From contig JAHCAT010000001.1 in the NCBI GenBank assembly GCA_019634735.1, forward strand, positions 372,001-436,000: a stretch of 64,000 nucleotides of DNA, written 5' to 3'. Shown piece after piece: positions 38,985-51,002 of this stretch. Source of the stretch: Lysobacterales bacterium (lineage in GTDB: Bacteria; Pseudomonadota; Gammaproteobacteria; Xanthomonadales; UBA2363). The notes under the pieces are model-generated. The model was given only the letters and a program-made list of their open reading frames with translations. It ran no database searches and was not told where the DNA came from. Both the position numbers and the translations under genes were made by a program. Numbering within the stretch: position 1 is the first letter of the stretch; each line of letters starts with the position of its first letter.

Positions 38985-39461
38985 TCAGACCTCGCGCGGC
39001 GGCGCGTCGTGGACGCGCGGCTCGATGACACGCTCGATGGCCATCGCGAGATAACGGCGGGCATGCACGGTGGGCTGCCGGCGCAGCACCGCCTCGGCGC
39101 GCTGGCCATCGCTCTCCTCGGGCGTGTAAACGAACACGAAGGCACCGCCCTTGCGGGCCAGCTCGAGGTCCTGGTCGATGAAATAGGTCTCGGTGCCGAT
39201 GAACTCCGCGATCGAAGCCTTGATGCGGTCGAACAGACCCGCGTCTTCCTGGGCTTCCAGTTCCTCGACCAGGAACGTGCCGGAGACGGAGCGCACATCG
39301 CTGGCCTCGAAACCCGCTGCAACGAGTTCACGCGCAGCGGCGTCGGCAGCGTCCATGCCGGCAAACCCGGCCAGGGTGTAGTGCTTGGGATAGAACATCC
39401 CGAACGACGAGTCGCCGTCCTTGAACCACGACCAGCGTCTGTTGTTCTCGTTGTTGCCCAT
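38985..39461 (-). CDS. Hypothetical protein, 158 residues
   Basis: A soluble, acidic protein beginning MGNNENNRRWSWFKDGDSS. A ferredoxin-like repeat pattern is suggested (AGMDAADAAARELVAAGFEASDV), as in general-stress or heat-induced proteins of the YflT/DUF1269 type, but the match is weak. The C-terminus ends in a charged tail. It lies convergent with tadA and has a short inverted repeat (GGCAGCCT/AGGCTGCC) just upstream of its start. Confidence 0.65.
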   Translation of the reverse strand: MGNNENNRRWSWFKDGDSSFGMFYPKHYTLAGFAGMDAADAAARELVAAGFEASDVRSVSGTFLVEELEAQEDAGLFDRIKASIAEFIGTETYFIDQDLELARKGGAFVFVYTPEESDGQRAEAVLRRQPTVHARRYLAMAIERVIEPRVHDAPPREV

Positions 39462-39571
39462 GGCAGCCTCCAGAAACGTGCATCGGGAGGTTCAGGCTGC
39501 CACCGCCAGGCTGAAGGGCACTTGCATGGGTGGCCTCTCCACGCGCGCTTCACGCGGCCTTGCCGAAGCCA

Positions 39572-40033
39572 TCACGTTGCCGGATCAGGCGCTCTCGCGC
39601 TGCCGGCGCTGGCCTCGATTTCCTGATTGAGCGCGCGCACCGCCAGCCCGGCCTCACGGGACAGGTACAGGCATGCCGACAGGACCAGCAGGACGCCGCA
39701 CACGGCCAGCACCGTCGGCAAGTGCACCAGGCGATGGTCGAGCACGGTGTCGGCGGCAACCGCCAGGCTTGTGCCTACGAAGGCGGCCAGCGCCAGATAA
39801 AGCAGACGGCAGGCGCGCAGGATCAAGCTGCAGCGCCGTCGCTGCAGCGCAACGCGGGCGGCCGGCAGGTCGGCGGCGCCTTGGTCGGCCATCAGCGTGC
39901 GCAGGCGGTCGACCACCCGCGCAAGCCGGTTGTTGGCCGACTGCAGCAACGAGGCGCTGGCGGTCATGAACAGGGCGGGCGCCAGCATCGCCAGCAGGAT
40001 GCCGTAGTGGCCGCCCGGATCAGCGCCGAACAC
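39572..40033 (-). CDS. DUF2721-family membrane protein
   Basis: A 153-residue protein with a hydrophobic N-terminal helix (about 10-32), a basic cytoplasmic loop ([22 protein letters not shown]) and two further membrane helices (about 77-98 and 105-128). The [19 protein letters not shown] phrase is typical of DUF2721. Family function is unknown. It is divergent from orn. Confidence 0.82.
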   Translation of the reverse strand: MFGADPGGHYGILLAMLAPALFMTASASLLQSANNRLARVVDRLRTLMADQGAADLPAARVALQRRRCSLILRACRLLYLALAAFVGTSLAVAADTVLDHRLVHLPTVLAVCGVLLVLSACLYLSREAGLAVRALNQEIEASAGSARAPDPAT

Positions 40034-40101
40034 CGGACGCTCGGTGCGATGGACTGCGGGCTATCATTGCGCTCCCTTCCTGCGTTGGCTGCGGCGACCC
40101 G

Positions 40102-40653
40102 ATGAAGCATAGCGACAACCTGGTCTGGCTGGACCTGGAAATGACCGGGCTGGAGCCGGAGCGCGACACCATCCTGGAGATCGCCACCCTGGTCACCGAC
40201 AAGGATCTGCAGGTGCTGGCCGAAGGCCCGGTGCACGCGATCCGCCAGAGCCCGCGGCGCCTGGAGCTGATGGACGACTGGAACCGCAACCAGCACCAGC
40301 GCTCCGGCCTGTGGCAGCGGGTCGTTGAATCGCAGTCGGACATGGCGCGCGCCGAGGCCGACACCCTGGCCTTCCTGGCGCAGTGGACGGTGCCCGGAAA
40401 GTCGCCGCTGTGCGGCAACAGCATCGGCCACGACCGGCGCTTCCTGGCCAGGCACATGCCGGCGCTGGAGCGCTGGCTGCACTACCGCAACCTGGACGTG
40501 TCCACGGTGAAGGAACTGGCGCGTCGGTGGGCACCGGAGGTCGCCGAGTCGGCGCGCAAGGAGTCGGCGCACACCGCGCTTGCCGACATCCGCGATTCGG
40601 TCGCGGAGCTGCGCCACTACCGCAGGCACATGGCGGCCCTGGCACAGCCCTGA
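40102..40653 (+). CDS. orn: Oligoribonuclease
   Basis: A 183-residue DEDDh 3'-5' exonuclease with D11-L-E13 in [19 protein letters not shown] and HTALADI near the end, matching Orn in length and motifs. It degrades two-residue RNAs, including pGpG from cyclic-di-GMP breakdown, and is usually essential. TATCAT at 40062 is a likely -10, about 35 bases before the ATG. Confidence 0.97.
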   Translation: MKHSDNLVWLDLEMTGLEPERDTILEIATLVTDKDLQVLAEGPVHAIRQSPRRLELMDDWNRNQHQRSGLWQRVVESQSDMARAEADTLAFLAQWTVPGKSPLCGNSIGHDRRFLARHMPALERWLHYRNLDVSTVKELARRWAPEVAESARKESAHTALADIRDSVAELRHYRRHMAALAQP

Positions 40654-40813
40654 GCCGTGGACACTCCGGGTCCGCGGGTGATCCGCGCGCCGCAAGGACC
40701 CCGGCCATGGGGAGGGGTGCCCGCCACCACCGGCAAGCCCGGTCCGGCGATCCCGAGCCCCGTCGGTCGATGCCGGTCATGACCGGCCCCGGCGCGCAAG
40801 GGCCCGCACGCGC

Positions 40814-43183
<2,370 letters not shown>

Positions 43184-43305
43184 GGCGGGTTCTCCTCGGG
43201 AAGGCGGTGGGGCAGGGCGGGCGCGGGGGCGCAGCCGCGTATGATGAGGCCCGGCCGGCCCGCGGGCAAGGAAGCCGGTCCCGCCGCGCAGCCACGGGAG
43301 AGCTC

Positions 43306-44121
43306 ATGAAGCGCAGGGTATTCTTCGTTTCCGATGGCACCGGCATCACCGCCGAGACCATCGGCAACGCCATCCTCACGCAGTTCTCGAACGTCGAGTT
43401 CGACACTTTCCGGCTGCCGTTCGTCGACACCGTCGAGCAGGCCCATAAGGCGGTGGCGCGGATCGCCGACCGCGGCGCCAGCGGTGCCGGCCGGCCGGTG
43501 GTGGTCAGCTCGGTGGTCGATGCGCAGGTCCGGGAGGTGCTGGCCGGCGCCGACGCCTTCGTGCTCGACGTGTTCGCGCCGTTCATCGCGCCGCTGGAGG
43601 TAGAGTTGGGAACGCAGCGCTCGCCGCGGGTGGGCCAGGCCCACGGCCTGGTCGACTACGACCAGTACGAGGCGCGGATCAACGCCACCAACTACGCGCT
43701 CAGCCACGACGACGGCATCGACCTCACCTACGACGATGCCGACGTGATCCTGGTCGGAGTGTCGCGCTCGGGCAAGACGCCGACCTGCCTGTATCTGGCC
43801 CTGCACTACGGCATCAAGGCCGCCAACTATCCGCTGATCCAGGAGGATCTGGAGCGCCAGGAATTGCCGCGCCGGCTGCTGCCCCACCGCAAGCGTCTGT
43901 TCGGCCTGACCATCGATCCGGCGCGCCTGGCCCAGGTCCGCGAGACGCGCCGGCCCGGCAGCCAGTACGCGCGCCTGGAGCAGTGCCGCTGGGAGGTCGC
44001 CGCCGCCGAGAAACTGCTGCGCGCCGAGCGGCTGCCGGTGGTCAGCACCACGCATTCCTCGATCGAGGAGATCGCCAGCAAGATCCTGAACACGCTGGGC
44101 ATCGACCGTCACATGTTCTGA
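43306..44121 (+). CDS. ppsR: PEP synthase regulatory protein (kinase/pyrophosphorylase)
   Basis: A 271-residue DUF299 protein with [18 protein letters not shown] at the start, P-loop [10 protein letters not shown] (about 151-160), and YPLIQEDLE. It phosphorylates a Thr of PEP synthase with ADP and removes the phosphate with Pi, switching the enzyme off and on. The start at 43306 follows the family; the frame is open to 43207. Its divergent pairing with ppsA supports the assignment. Confidence 0.95.
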   Translation: MKRRVFFVSDGTGITAETIGNAILTQFSNVEFDTFRLPFVDTVEQAHKAVARIADRGASGAGRPVVVSSVVDAQVREVLAGADAFVLDVFAPFIAPLEVELGTQRSPRVGQAHGLVDYDQYEARINATNYALSHDDGIDLTYDDADVILVGVSRSGKTPTCLYLALHYGIKAANYPLIQEDLERQELPRRLLPHRKRLFGLTIDPARLAQVRETRRPGSQYARLEQCRWEVAAAEKLLRAERLPVVSTTHSSIEEIASKILNTLGIDRHMF

Positions 44122-44251
44122 CCGCCACCGGACAGGACGGTCGCCGCAGGCGCAGGTCGCGCCGCCGCGGACACCTGCTCGTCCGGTCCCCGCCAGCGTG
44201 CGTAGAATCCCGAATACCGGGGCCGATCGCGCCCCCAGGACAGTTCGCACG

Positions 44252-44791
44252 ATGCGCAATCCCCTGCAGGAGCAGTTGCTCAAGGCCGGCCTGGTCAAGA
44301 AGGGCCAGGTCGCCCAGGTCGAGCGCGAGCAGGCCCGGCGAAGGCAGGGCAAGGCGCCCTCCGCTCCGGACCCGGCCCAGGTCGCCGCCCGCCGACTGCA
44401 GGCCGAAAAGGCCGAGCGCGACCGCGCCCTGGCTGCCGAGCGCAACGCCCAGGCGCGACAGGCCGAGCTGCGCGCGCAGGCCGGCCAGATCGTCGCCACG
44501 AACCGGGTCGCCGGCAATGGTGACAGCGCCTACCATTTCGCCGACGGCGGCGTGATCCGTTCCCTGACGGTGGACACCGCGCAGCGCGGACAGCTCGCCC
44601 GCGGCGCCCTGGTGATCGTCCGCGACGGCGATGGCCATGCCCTGCTTCCGCGCGCGGCAGCCGACCGGGTGCGCGAGCGCGATGCGGGGCTGCTCGTGGT
44701 CGACCACGGCCAGGCGGATGCCAGCGCGGACGAGCCCGAGGTGGACGATCACTATCGCCGCTTCCAGGTGCCCGACGACCTGGTCTGGTGA
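44252..44791 (+). CDS. DUF2058-family nucleoprotein-like protein (YaiL type)
   Basis: A 179-residue protein with the characteristic start MRNPLQEQLLKAGLVKKGQV, a highly charged central coiled coil (about 25-85), and a globular C-terminus ending DHYRRFQVPDDLVW. Its role is unknown. The next gene could start at a GTG overlapping its stop (GTGA). Confidence 0.88.
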   Translation: MRNPLQEQLLKAGLVKKGQVAQVEREQARRRQGKAPSAPDPAQVAARRLQAEKAERDRALAAERNAQARQAELRAQAGQIVATNRVAGNGDSAYHFADGGVIRSLTVDTAQRGQLARGALVIVRDGDGHALLPRAAADRVRERDAGLLVVDHGQADASADEPEVDDHYRRFQVPDDLVW

Positions 44792-44862
44792 CGGCCGCCG
44801 CCGCACCGCCCCGACCCCCGAGGATCCGCGGGACGAAGCCCGGAACAGGCTATGCTCGTGCC

Positions 44863-45327
44863 ATGCGACCGCCCCTGACCGCTGCCGCCCTCAAGCCTCG
44901 CCGCCTGGCCTGGCTGATGGAACTGTACGAGGACAACCACGCCCGGCTGGAGCGGCTGTTCCAGGTGTCGCGGCTGGTCCCCGACCGCTACCTGTCCAGC
45001 GTCGGCGATGGCATGGATCTTCAGCTCGATCTGCTGCAGCGGCACCGGCACACCACCGACCTGCGACTGAGCTACGACCTGCTGGATCCCGCGACCGGTC
45101 TGGCAACGCCGTCGGCGGTGCTGCGCATCTACGAGGACGCGCGCCTGGCGGAAGCCACCCACTGCCTGCCGGGCCGGCAGATGATCGACGTGCTGGGGCC
45201 GTTTCCAGCGCCGGGGGCGGTTGTCGACCACCGACTGCGCATGAACTCCTTCCTCAGTCGCTGGCTCGACTACCTGGGCGAGCACGGTCACAGCTGGCAC
45301 ACCCTGACCCTGGCCGATCGCGCCTGA
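44863..45327 (+). CDS. DUF1249-family protein (YqiB type)
   Basis: A 154-residue protein: LMELYEDNHARLERLF near the start, YLSSVGDGMDLQLDLLQRHR, then VLRIYEDARLAEA and a C-terminal NSFLSRWLDYL. Family function is unknown. The ATG at 44863 gives the usual length; an in-frame GTG at 44788 overlaps the previous stop. It is probably in one operon with the DUF2058 gene. Confidence 0.82.
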   Translation: MRPPLTAAALKPRRLAWLMELYEDNHARLERLFQVSRLVPDRYLSSVGDGMDLQLDLLQRHRHTTDLRLSYDLLDPATGLATPSAVLRIYEDARLAEATHCLPGRQMIDVLGPFPAPGAVVDHRLRMNSFLSRWLDYLGEHGHSWHTLTLADRA

Positions 45328-45425
45328 GGGCAGGCGACGGCGCCTGCGCGCCCAAAGGGTATCCGGAGAGGGTGCGGCGCCCTGTGCCGAGATGCCTGTG
45401 GACAGTCTCTTTCGCCTTGCTCTGG

Positions 45426-45602
45426 CCTGGACATTTCATGAGACCGCCACTGCGGCCGCCGGTCTTCGCGCCGTGGCACGGTCTGCTCCCGTTGGCCAGG
45501 TCGACGTAGCGTCGGCTGCGCCTTCGCCGTCCAACGGTCCGCTGCCCGCACCACGGCGCGATCTCGACGGCCTCGCTACGCGTCCTCATGAAGTGTCCGG
45601 GG
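45426..45602. repeat. Dispersed element with imperfect inverted ends, copy 1
   Basis: The left end CCTGGACATTTCATGAG and the right end, inverted, CCCCGGACACTTCATGAG bound about 177 bases without a gene. The same end sequences flank a shorter copy at 57.4 kb. A CCCGCACGTGCGGG palindrome (45611-45624) follows. It is likely a decayed mobile or MITE-like element. Confidence 0.45.
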
Positions 45603-45828
45603 TGATTCTGCCCGCACGTGCGGGGGTGCCGATCCTGGTGGCGGCCATCCAGCACCGGGCGGGCCGGGCCGGCATCGTGCCCGGCCGCCCCTCCTGAAGC
45701 CCCAACGCAATCAGTGCCGTCGCTCAGAGAGGTAAATACTTGAGATTAATGGTGTATCTGAATGATTTGACAGAACTAGTCCGTGTGTGCAAGACGCAGC
45801 CTGGTCGTCGGCCCAACGAAAATTCGTG
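45603..45828. other. Intergenic DNA before the tRNA genes
   Basis: Contains the 14-bp palindrome at 45611 and an unusually AT-rich patch at 45722-45785. No gene is supported. Confidence 0.5.
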
Positions 45829-45858
45829 TTGACGGCCTGTTCCGGGCGCGGCTATGCT
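45829..45858 (+). promoter_or_regulatory. Sigma-70 promoter for the tRNA pair
   Basis: TTGACG (45829-45834) and TATGCT (45853-45858) with 18-base spacing lie 13 bases before tRNA-Ala. Confidence 0.7.
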
Positions 45859-45871
45859 GCGCGTCCCTCGT

Positions 45872-45947
<76 letters not shown>

Positions 45948-45995
45948 CGTTACATTTCAAGGTCTTAGCTCCTCGTTAGCGAATATTTCGCTTGC

Positions 45996-46071
45996 GTCCC
46001 CATCGTCTAGAGGCCCAGGACACCACCCTTTCACGGTGGATACAGGGGTTCGAATCCCCTTGGGGACGCCA
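45996..46071 (+). tRNA. tRNA-Glu (TTC)
   Basis: A 76-base cloverleaf beginning GTCCCCATCGTCTAGAGG, with anticodon loop CTTTCAC (anticodon TTC) between CCACC and GGTGG, T-loop GTTCGAATC, and an encoded CCA end. It probably shares a transcript with tRNA-Ala 48 bases upstream. Confidence 0.97.
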
Positions 46072-46247
46072 ATTTTTGCAGGTCTCTTCTGAGGAAACCC
46101 CTGCAAGCCCTTGAGTTGAAAGCTCTTCGATAGCGGCCCGGGCCTTCCAGCCCGGGCCGTTTTCGTTGGCCGCGCACCGCCGGGCTGCGGCACAATCCGG
46201 CTGCCACCGCCCAGGATGCCCCGGATTCCCATGCCACCGAGCCACGC

Positions 46248-48026
46248 ATGCCAGATCTGAGCGCGGCACCCCGCCCACGGCCGATCTGGCAACCACGCGA
46301 ACAGGACGCGGAGGTCTTCGACCTCGCACTGTCCGACGGCCACTCGCCTTTTCTCGCCGGCATCCTGGCCGGGCGTATCCGCAGCAGCGACGGCGGCCTG
46401 TCGGGCCTGGCCGGTCGCCTGGCCGATATTCCGCCACCGGCGCTGTTGCCCGACGTGGACCCGGCCTGCGATCGCCTGGCACGCGCCCTGGCCGACCGGG
46501 AGCACATCGTCCTGGCAACCGACCACGACGTCGACGGCGTCACCAGCCATGCGGTGCTCTGGAGCGCCCTGGTTCGGCACTTCGGACATCCGCCGGCACG
46601 GCTGCACACGGTGATCAGCCACCGGGTCCGCGAGGGCTACGGCCTCAGCTCGGCACTCAGCGCGCGGATCCGCGCGCTGCCGGTACCGGTCGGCCTGGTG
46701 CTGACGGCCGACCAGGGCAGCTGCGATGGCGAGCGGATCGCCGAGCTTGCCGGGCAGGGCATCGACACCGTGGTCACCGACCACCATCAGGTGGCGGGCA
46801 GGGGGCCGGCCGCCGCCGTCGCCTGCGTGAATCCGCAGCGGGCGGACAGTCGCTACCCGGACCGGGCGATCGCCGGCTGCATGGTGGCCTGGCTGCTGAT
46901 GTGCGCGCTGCGACGGCACCTGATCGCCCTGGGTCGGCTGCCGGAGGCCGCGCCGCGACTCGGCGACCTGCTCGATTTCGTCGCCCTGGGCACGGTGGCC
47001 GATGCCGTGTCTCTGGGCAGCAGCGCCAGCAACCGGGCCGTGGTCCAAGCCGGCCTGCAGCGCATGAACCAGCTGTCCCGGCCAGCCTGGCAGGCATTCG
47101 CGCAGGTACGCCCCGGCCCCTGGCAGGCCACCGACCTGGCGTTCGGGCTGGGCCCGCTGATCAATGCCGGCAGCCGGGTGGCCGACGTGATGCCCGGTGT
47201 GCGCGCGCTGACCGCCACGGACCTTGGCCAGGCCAGCGCCGAGGTGGAGCGCCTGGTCGCCGCCAACGCGGCGCGGCGCGCCGTCGAGCAGGACCTGACG
47301 CGGCAGGCTCTGGCGACCTGGCAGACCACCGCACGGCCGGAGGATGCCGCGGTGTGCGTGGCCTTCGACGAAGGCAATGCAGGGGTCCATGGCATCGTCG
47401 CGTCGCGTCTGGTCGAGCACAGCGGCTGGCCGGCGCTGTGCCTGTCGCCACGGGCCGGCCAGCCGGACCTGCTGACCGGCTCGCTGCGCACCGTCGCCGA
47501 CCAGTGGGGCGGCGCCCTTGTCGACATCCACGCCGCCCTGGCCGATGTCGATGCCCGCCATCCCGGTCTGCTGCTGACCTGGGGCGGCCACGCCGCGGCT
47601 GGAGGGCTCAGCGTCGAGGCGGCGCAGCTGGCCACGCTGCGCACGGCCTGGCAAGCGGCCGTGCGGGCACAACGCCCGCCGCAACCGCCGCGGCGCTGGT
47701 TCGACACAGCGCCCCCGGAGCCGCTGTCCGCCACGCATCTGACGGCACTCGATGGCTTGCAACCGTTCGGCCGTGGCTTCGATGCGCCGGTCCTGGCGCT
47801 GGACTGCCAGGTCACCGGCAGCCGCCCCCTGGGCGACGGCAGCCATCGTCGCCTCAACCTGTCCGGCGCCGGCGAGGCCACCGAAGCGGTCTGGTTCCGT
47901 GCCGACCCCGAGACTCTGCCGGGCACCGGGGCCCGTAGCCGGCTCTATGTCAGCCTGCACCCGCCGACGCGCTGGACCCGGGGCGGATTCGACCTGCATG
48001 TCCATGGTCTGGAACGGCTGAGCTGA
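46248..48026 (+). CDS. recJ: RecJ-like single-strand DNA exonuclease, divergent
   Basis: A 592-residue DHH-family protein. Motif I is TDHDVDG (91-97, normally DYDVDG), the DHH is D178-H179-H180 in VVTDHHQV, and the DHHA1 part has WGGHAAAGG. RecJ degrades 5' ends of single-stranded DNA in recombination and mismatch repair. Several motif positions differ from typical RecJ (His for Tyr in motif I, ADQGS for the usual VDxG), so it may be a paralogue. The C-terminal OB domain looks present (about 490-590). Confidence 0.85.
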   Translation: MPDLSAAPRPRPIWQPREQDAEVFDLALSDGHSPFLAGILAGRIRSSDGGLSGLAGRLADIPPPALLPDVDPACDRLARALADREHIVLATDHDVDGVTSHAVLWSALVRHFGHPPARLHTVISHRVREGYGLSSALSARIRALPVPVGLVLTADQGSCDGERIAELAGQGIDTVVTDHHQVAGRGPAAAVACVNPQRADSRYPDRAIAGCMVAWLLMCALRRHLIALGRLPEAAPRLGDLLDFVALGTVADAVSLGSSASNRAVVQAGLQRMNQLSRPAWQAFAQVRPGPWQATDLAFGLGPLINAGSRVADVMPGVRALTATDLGQASAEVERLVAANAARRAVEQDLTRQALATWQTTARPEDAAVCVAFDEGNAGVHGIVASRLVEHSGWPALCLSPRAGQPDLLTGSLRTVADQWGGALVDIHAALADVDARHPGLLLTWGGHAAAGGLSVEAAQLATLRTAWQAAVRAQRPPQPPRRWFDTAPPEPLSATHLTALDGLQPFGRGFDAPVLALDCQVTGSRPLGDGSHRRLNLSGAGEATEAVWFRADPETLPGTGARSRLYVSLHPPTRWTRGGFDLHVHGLERLS

Positions 48027-48169
48027 TCGTGCGCCGGGCGGGCTGTCGAGAACCCCCGGGCGGGTTGCAGCAATCCAGGACCGCACGGCGATGCACCCGG
48101 GCCGGCGCTGAACCGGCGTCGGATCGGTGACCTGCAGCGCAGCCTGAACCGCCGCCCATCATTGCGGAA

Positions 48170-48193
48170 ACCTGGGCCGTCGACGGCCCAGGT
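48170..48193. terminator. 24-bp perfect palindrome between recJ and the kinase
   Basis: ACCTGGGCCGTC followed by its exact inverted copy lies 10 bases after the kinase stop, with TTTCC following on the minus strand. It may terminate the kinase message, and possibly recJ from the other side. The T run is short. Confidence 0.45.
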
Positions 48194-48202
48194 GGGCAGG
48201 GC

Positions 48203-50230
48203 TCAGCCGCGTCGCGCCAGGACCGGGGCGACGGTTCGGGCCAGGCCGGGCAGGGCGGGTGCGACCGCCTCCTGGGCGCGAGCGCGGGCGTTGAGGTTGG
48301 CGAATTCCACCTGCTCGCTGAGACCGACACCCAAGGGCTGGCCGGTCGCGGTGTCGTAGGCGCGCACGCTCAGGGCCGCCGTATAGGCCACGTCGCGCTG
48401 GCCGTGGAAGGACAGCTCGCGGCTGCCCGCCGGCTCGGCACGCACCAGCACCAGGACACGAGCGTGGCGGGCAGCCTGCCGGAGCAGTCCCGCGACTCCC
48501 ACGCCTTCGTCGATGGCCAGCGCCTCGGCATCGGCCAGGTCGTGGCCCGAGTCGGCGAGGTACTGCTCCACCGCCTGCCTGGCGGGCAGGGCGAGCAGGC
48601 GGTCGCCCTGCGCAACCACCACGATGCGAGCCGGTGCCAGTCTGGGCGGCGCAGGCGCACGCGCCGCCTGCGCGGGAACGCGGGGCGCTTGTGCAGGCGC
48701 CGCAGCGGCGGCCTGCGCAGGCGCCGCGCTGCTGGTGGCGATGGCGGCGGGGGCAGCGCCATCGACAGCGGACGGTGTCGATGCAGGCTGGTCGGCCGTC
48801 GCCGACGGCGCGGCTTCGCCCCCCGCGATCAGCGTCGGGGAGTCAATGCCGGAGGGGCTCTCCGGGGACGGCGACGAGGCGGCGACCGCCATCGCAGGCG
48901 TCGGCTCGCCGGTGGCCGGCGCAGTGGCTGCCAGGCCCGCCTCGCCGGCAACCGGATCGGCGCCGCGACCGTCGTCCAACGCGGGGCCCGCGCCTGTCGA
49001 CGCCGCAGCGGGATCGGCCGCGGCTGTGGCGGGAAATGCCCCGGTTGCGGCCTGCCCTGCAGGCACCGGGTTGCTGACCGAACCGGCCACGAAGCCGTCC
49101 CGGAAGCCGTTCGCGAAGCCGCGGAAGTAGTCGCGGAACGCATAGCCGGTGCCGGCCAGGAGCAGCAGCACCAGGGCGGCGACGGCCAGACGGCGATCGC
49201 GATGCACCTGCGAGGCGCTCGCGCCGGCTTGGCCACGCACCACCGTGCCGCCGGCCTGAGGCTGTGCCGCCACACCCGGGCGGATCGGCGTCGCCGCCGA
49301 GGCGGGTGTCAGCACCGGCGGCGGCGTCGGTACGCGCGCCGCCTGCAGGGCATTCGCGGCCATGGTATCGGGGTCCGGCGGCCGCACCACCAGGCGCAGC
49401 GGGACGCCCGAGGCGACCAGGGGGTGCCGCGCCAGCGCCTCGGCGACTTCACCGGCGTGCTGGAAGCGGTCCGCCGGATCCTTGGCGACCATCTTCGCGA
49501 GGATCGCAGCGGCCTCGGCATCGACCGCGCCGTTGAGTTCCTGGACATCGGGAATCTGGGCGTTGACGACCTCCAGCATCAGTCGCAGCGGACTGGTGTC
49601 GGCGAACGGCAACCGCCCGGTGAGCATCTCGAAAAGCACGACGCCCAGCGAGAACACGTCGGAGCGGGCGTCCACCGGCTGGCCGTTGCAGATCTCCGGC
49701 GAGACGTAGCCCGGGGTGCCGACGAACTCGCCGGTGCCGGTCAGCTTGCTGGCTGCATCGCGGGTCGGCAGGGCGATTCCGAAATCGGCGACGCGCACGC
49801 GGCCGGCGGTGTCCACCAGCAGGTTGGCCGGTTTGACGTCGCGATGAACGAGTCCGCGGCGATGGGCGCTGGCCAGCCCCAGCGCGGCCTGCTGCACCAG
49901 CTTCAAGGCATCTCCGACCTCGATCCGGCCCAGGCGCTTGAGCAGGGCCGAGATCGACTCGCCTTCGATGTACTCCATCACGAAGAACGGCTGATCCTCG
50001 CTCTGCCCGATGAAGTGGATGTTCACCACGTGCGGATCGCTGAGCGCCGCCATGGCCCGCGCCTCGCGCAGGAAACGTTCGACCAGGGTGCGGTCGTCCG
50101 CCAGGGCCGGCGCGAGTTCCTTGATGGCGACGATCCTGTCGAGCGCCGGATCGACCGCCTTGTAGACGACACCCATGCCGCCGCGCCCAAGCTCGGCGAC
50201 GATCTCGTAGTGGCCCAATCGCTGCTTCAT
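48203..50230 (-). CDS. Membrane-anchored Ser/Thr protein kinase
   Basis: A 675-residue PknB-type kinase: glycine loop LGRGGMGVV (14-22), Lys37, HRDVKPAN (129-136) with Asp131, DFG at 149-151, and GTPGYVSPE. After the kinase domain (about 1-275) comes an Ala/Pro-rich linker, one membrane helix (about 348-370), a low-complexity Ala/Pro segment, and a C-terminal globular part (about 545-675) predicted outside the cytoplasm. It lies just downstream of an FHA-domain gene, so the two probably form a phospho-signalling pair. Input signal unknown. Confidence 0.92.
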   Translation of the reverse strand: MKQRLGHYEIVAELGRGGMGVVYKAVDPALDRIVAIKELAPALADDRTLVERFLREARAMAALSDPHVVNIHFIGQSEDQPFFVMEYIEGESISALLKRLGRIEVGDALKLVQQAALGLASAHRRGLVHRDVKPANLLVDTAGRVRVADFGIALPTRDAASKLTGTGEFVGTPGYVSPEICNGQPVDARSDVFSLGVVLFEMLTGRLPFADTSPLRLMLEVVNAQIPDVQELNGAVDAEAAAILAKMVAKDPADRFQHAGEVAEALARHPLVASGVPLRLVVRPPDPDTMAANALQAARVPTPPPVLTPASAATPIRPGVAAQPQAGGTVVRGQAGASASQVHRDRRLAVAALVLLLLAGTGYAFRDYFRGFANGFRDGFVAGSVSNPVPAGQAATGAFPATAAADPAAASTGAGPALDDGRGADPVAGEAGLAATAPATGEPTPAMAVAASSPSPESPSGIDSPTLIAGGEAAPSATADQPASTPSAVDGAAPAAIATSSAAPAQAAAAAPAQAPRVPAQAARAPAPPRLAPARIVVVAQGDRLLALPARQAVEQYLADSGHDLADAEALAIDEGVGVAGLLRQAARHARVLVLVRAEPAGSRELSFHGQRDVAYTAALSVRAYDTATGQPLGVGLSEQVEFANLNARARAQEAVAPALPGLARTVAPVLARRG

Positions 50231-50270
50231 GGCAAACTCCCTGCGGCACCGGGCCGCGTGCGCCAGGTCT

Positions 50271-50774
50271 CTAGCGCGTCAGAACGAACCAGGCGACCGC
50301 AGCCGCGGCGATGGCCAGCACGGCCAGCATCGCCCAGCGCAGACCAGCGCCGCCGCCGGCCGCGGCCGGCGCGGCCGATGCCGGCGGTGCTGAGGCCACC
50401 CGGGCCCGGGCGTCGCTCAACGACTCAACCAGAAAACGGTTGCGGTCGAAGCCGATCTGGTCGCCGACCTTGAGCTCGGCATCCTTCACCCAGCTGCCGT
50501 TGATGAACGTGCCATTGGCCGAGCCCTGGTCGCGCAGGAACATGCCGGCCGGCGTGGCATCGATCACGGCATGGTGGCGGGAAACCTCGGCCTCGTCGAT
50601 GACCAGGTCGCTTGCCGGATCGCGCCCGATGGTGATCCGCCCGGCAAGCGGAATGACCTTGCCGAAATAGGCGCCGGTCACGCCGCGCAGCGCCAGCTTG
50701 GGCGGCGCCGCACGAACCACGGTGGCACCGCCTGCCGCTGGCCTGGCCTGGTCGGGACGTGCTGCATCGCTCAT
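50271..50774 (-). CDS. FHA-domain protein with C-terminal membrane anchor
   Basis: A 167-residue protein. The FHA domain (about 28-118) has the phosphothreonine-binding G50-R51, S65-R-H-H and N87-G-T-F. A Pro/Ala stretch is followed by a hydrophobic helix (about 145-164). Such proteins dock on phosphorylated kinases. The kinase gene begins 40 bases after its stop, on the same strand, supporting joint function. ATG at 50774 is preceded by AGGAG. Confidence 0.88.
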   Translation of the reverse strand: MSDAARPDQARPAAGGATVVRAAPPKLALRGVTGAYFGKVIPLAGRITIGRDPASDLVIDEAEVSRHHAVIDATPAGMFLRDQGSANGTFINGSWVKDAELKVGDQIGFDRNRFLVESLSDARARVASAPPASAAPAAAGGGAGLRWAMLAVLAIAAAAVAWFVLTR

Positions 50775-51002
50775 TGGAACTCCTCCGCTGTACCGGGACC
50801 GGCGCCCCCTCCGGGCGCCGGGCGCCGCGGCATGCCCGCAATCTACCAGCACCCGCGGGCACTGTGCAGGACGGTCTGTGGCCCGGCCGATCGGACGACC
50901 GGTGGCATGGGCAGCCCACCTGAGCCGGTTGCGACGCTTTGCGCGCCTGCACTCCACGTCGACCCTGCCGCCGACCACCCCAGCCGATCCCCGGAGCCCG
51001 CC

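Noticed and set aside
45722-45785. The AT-rich patch before the tRNA genes as an integration scar.
   Set aside because: No direct repeat of a tRNA 3' end and no integrase nearby.
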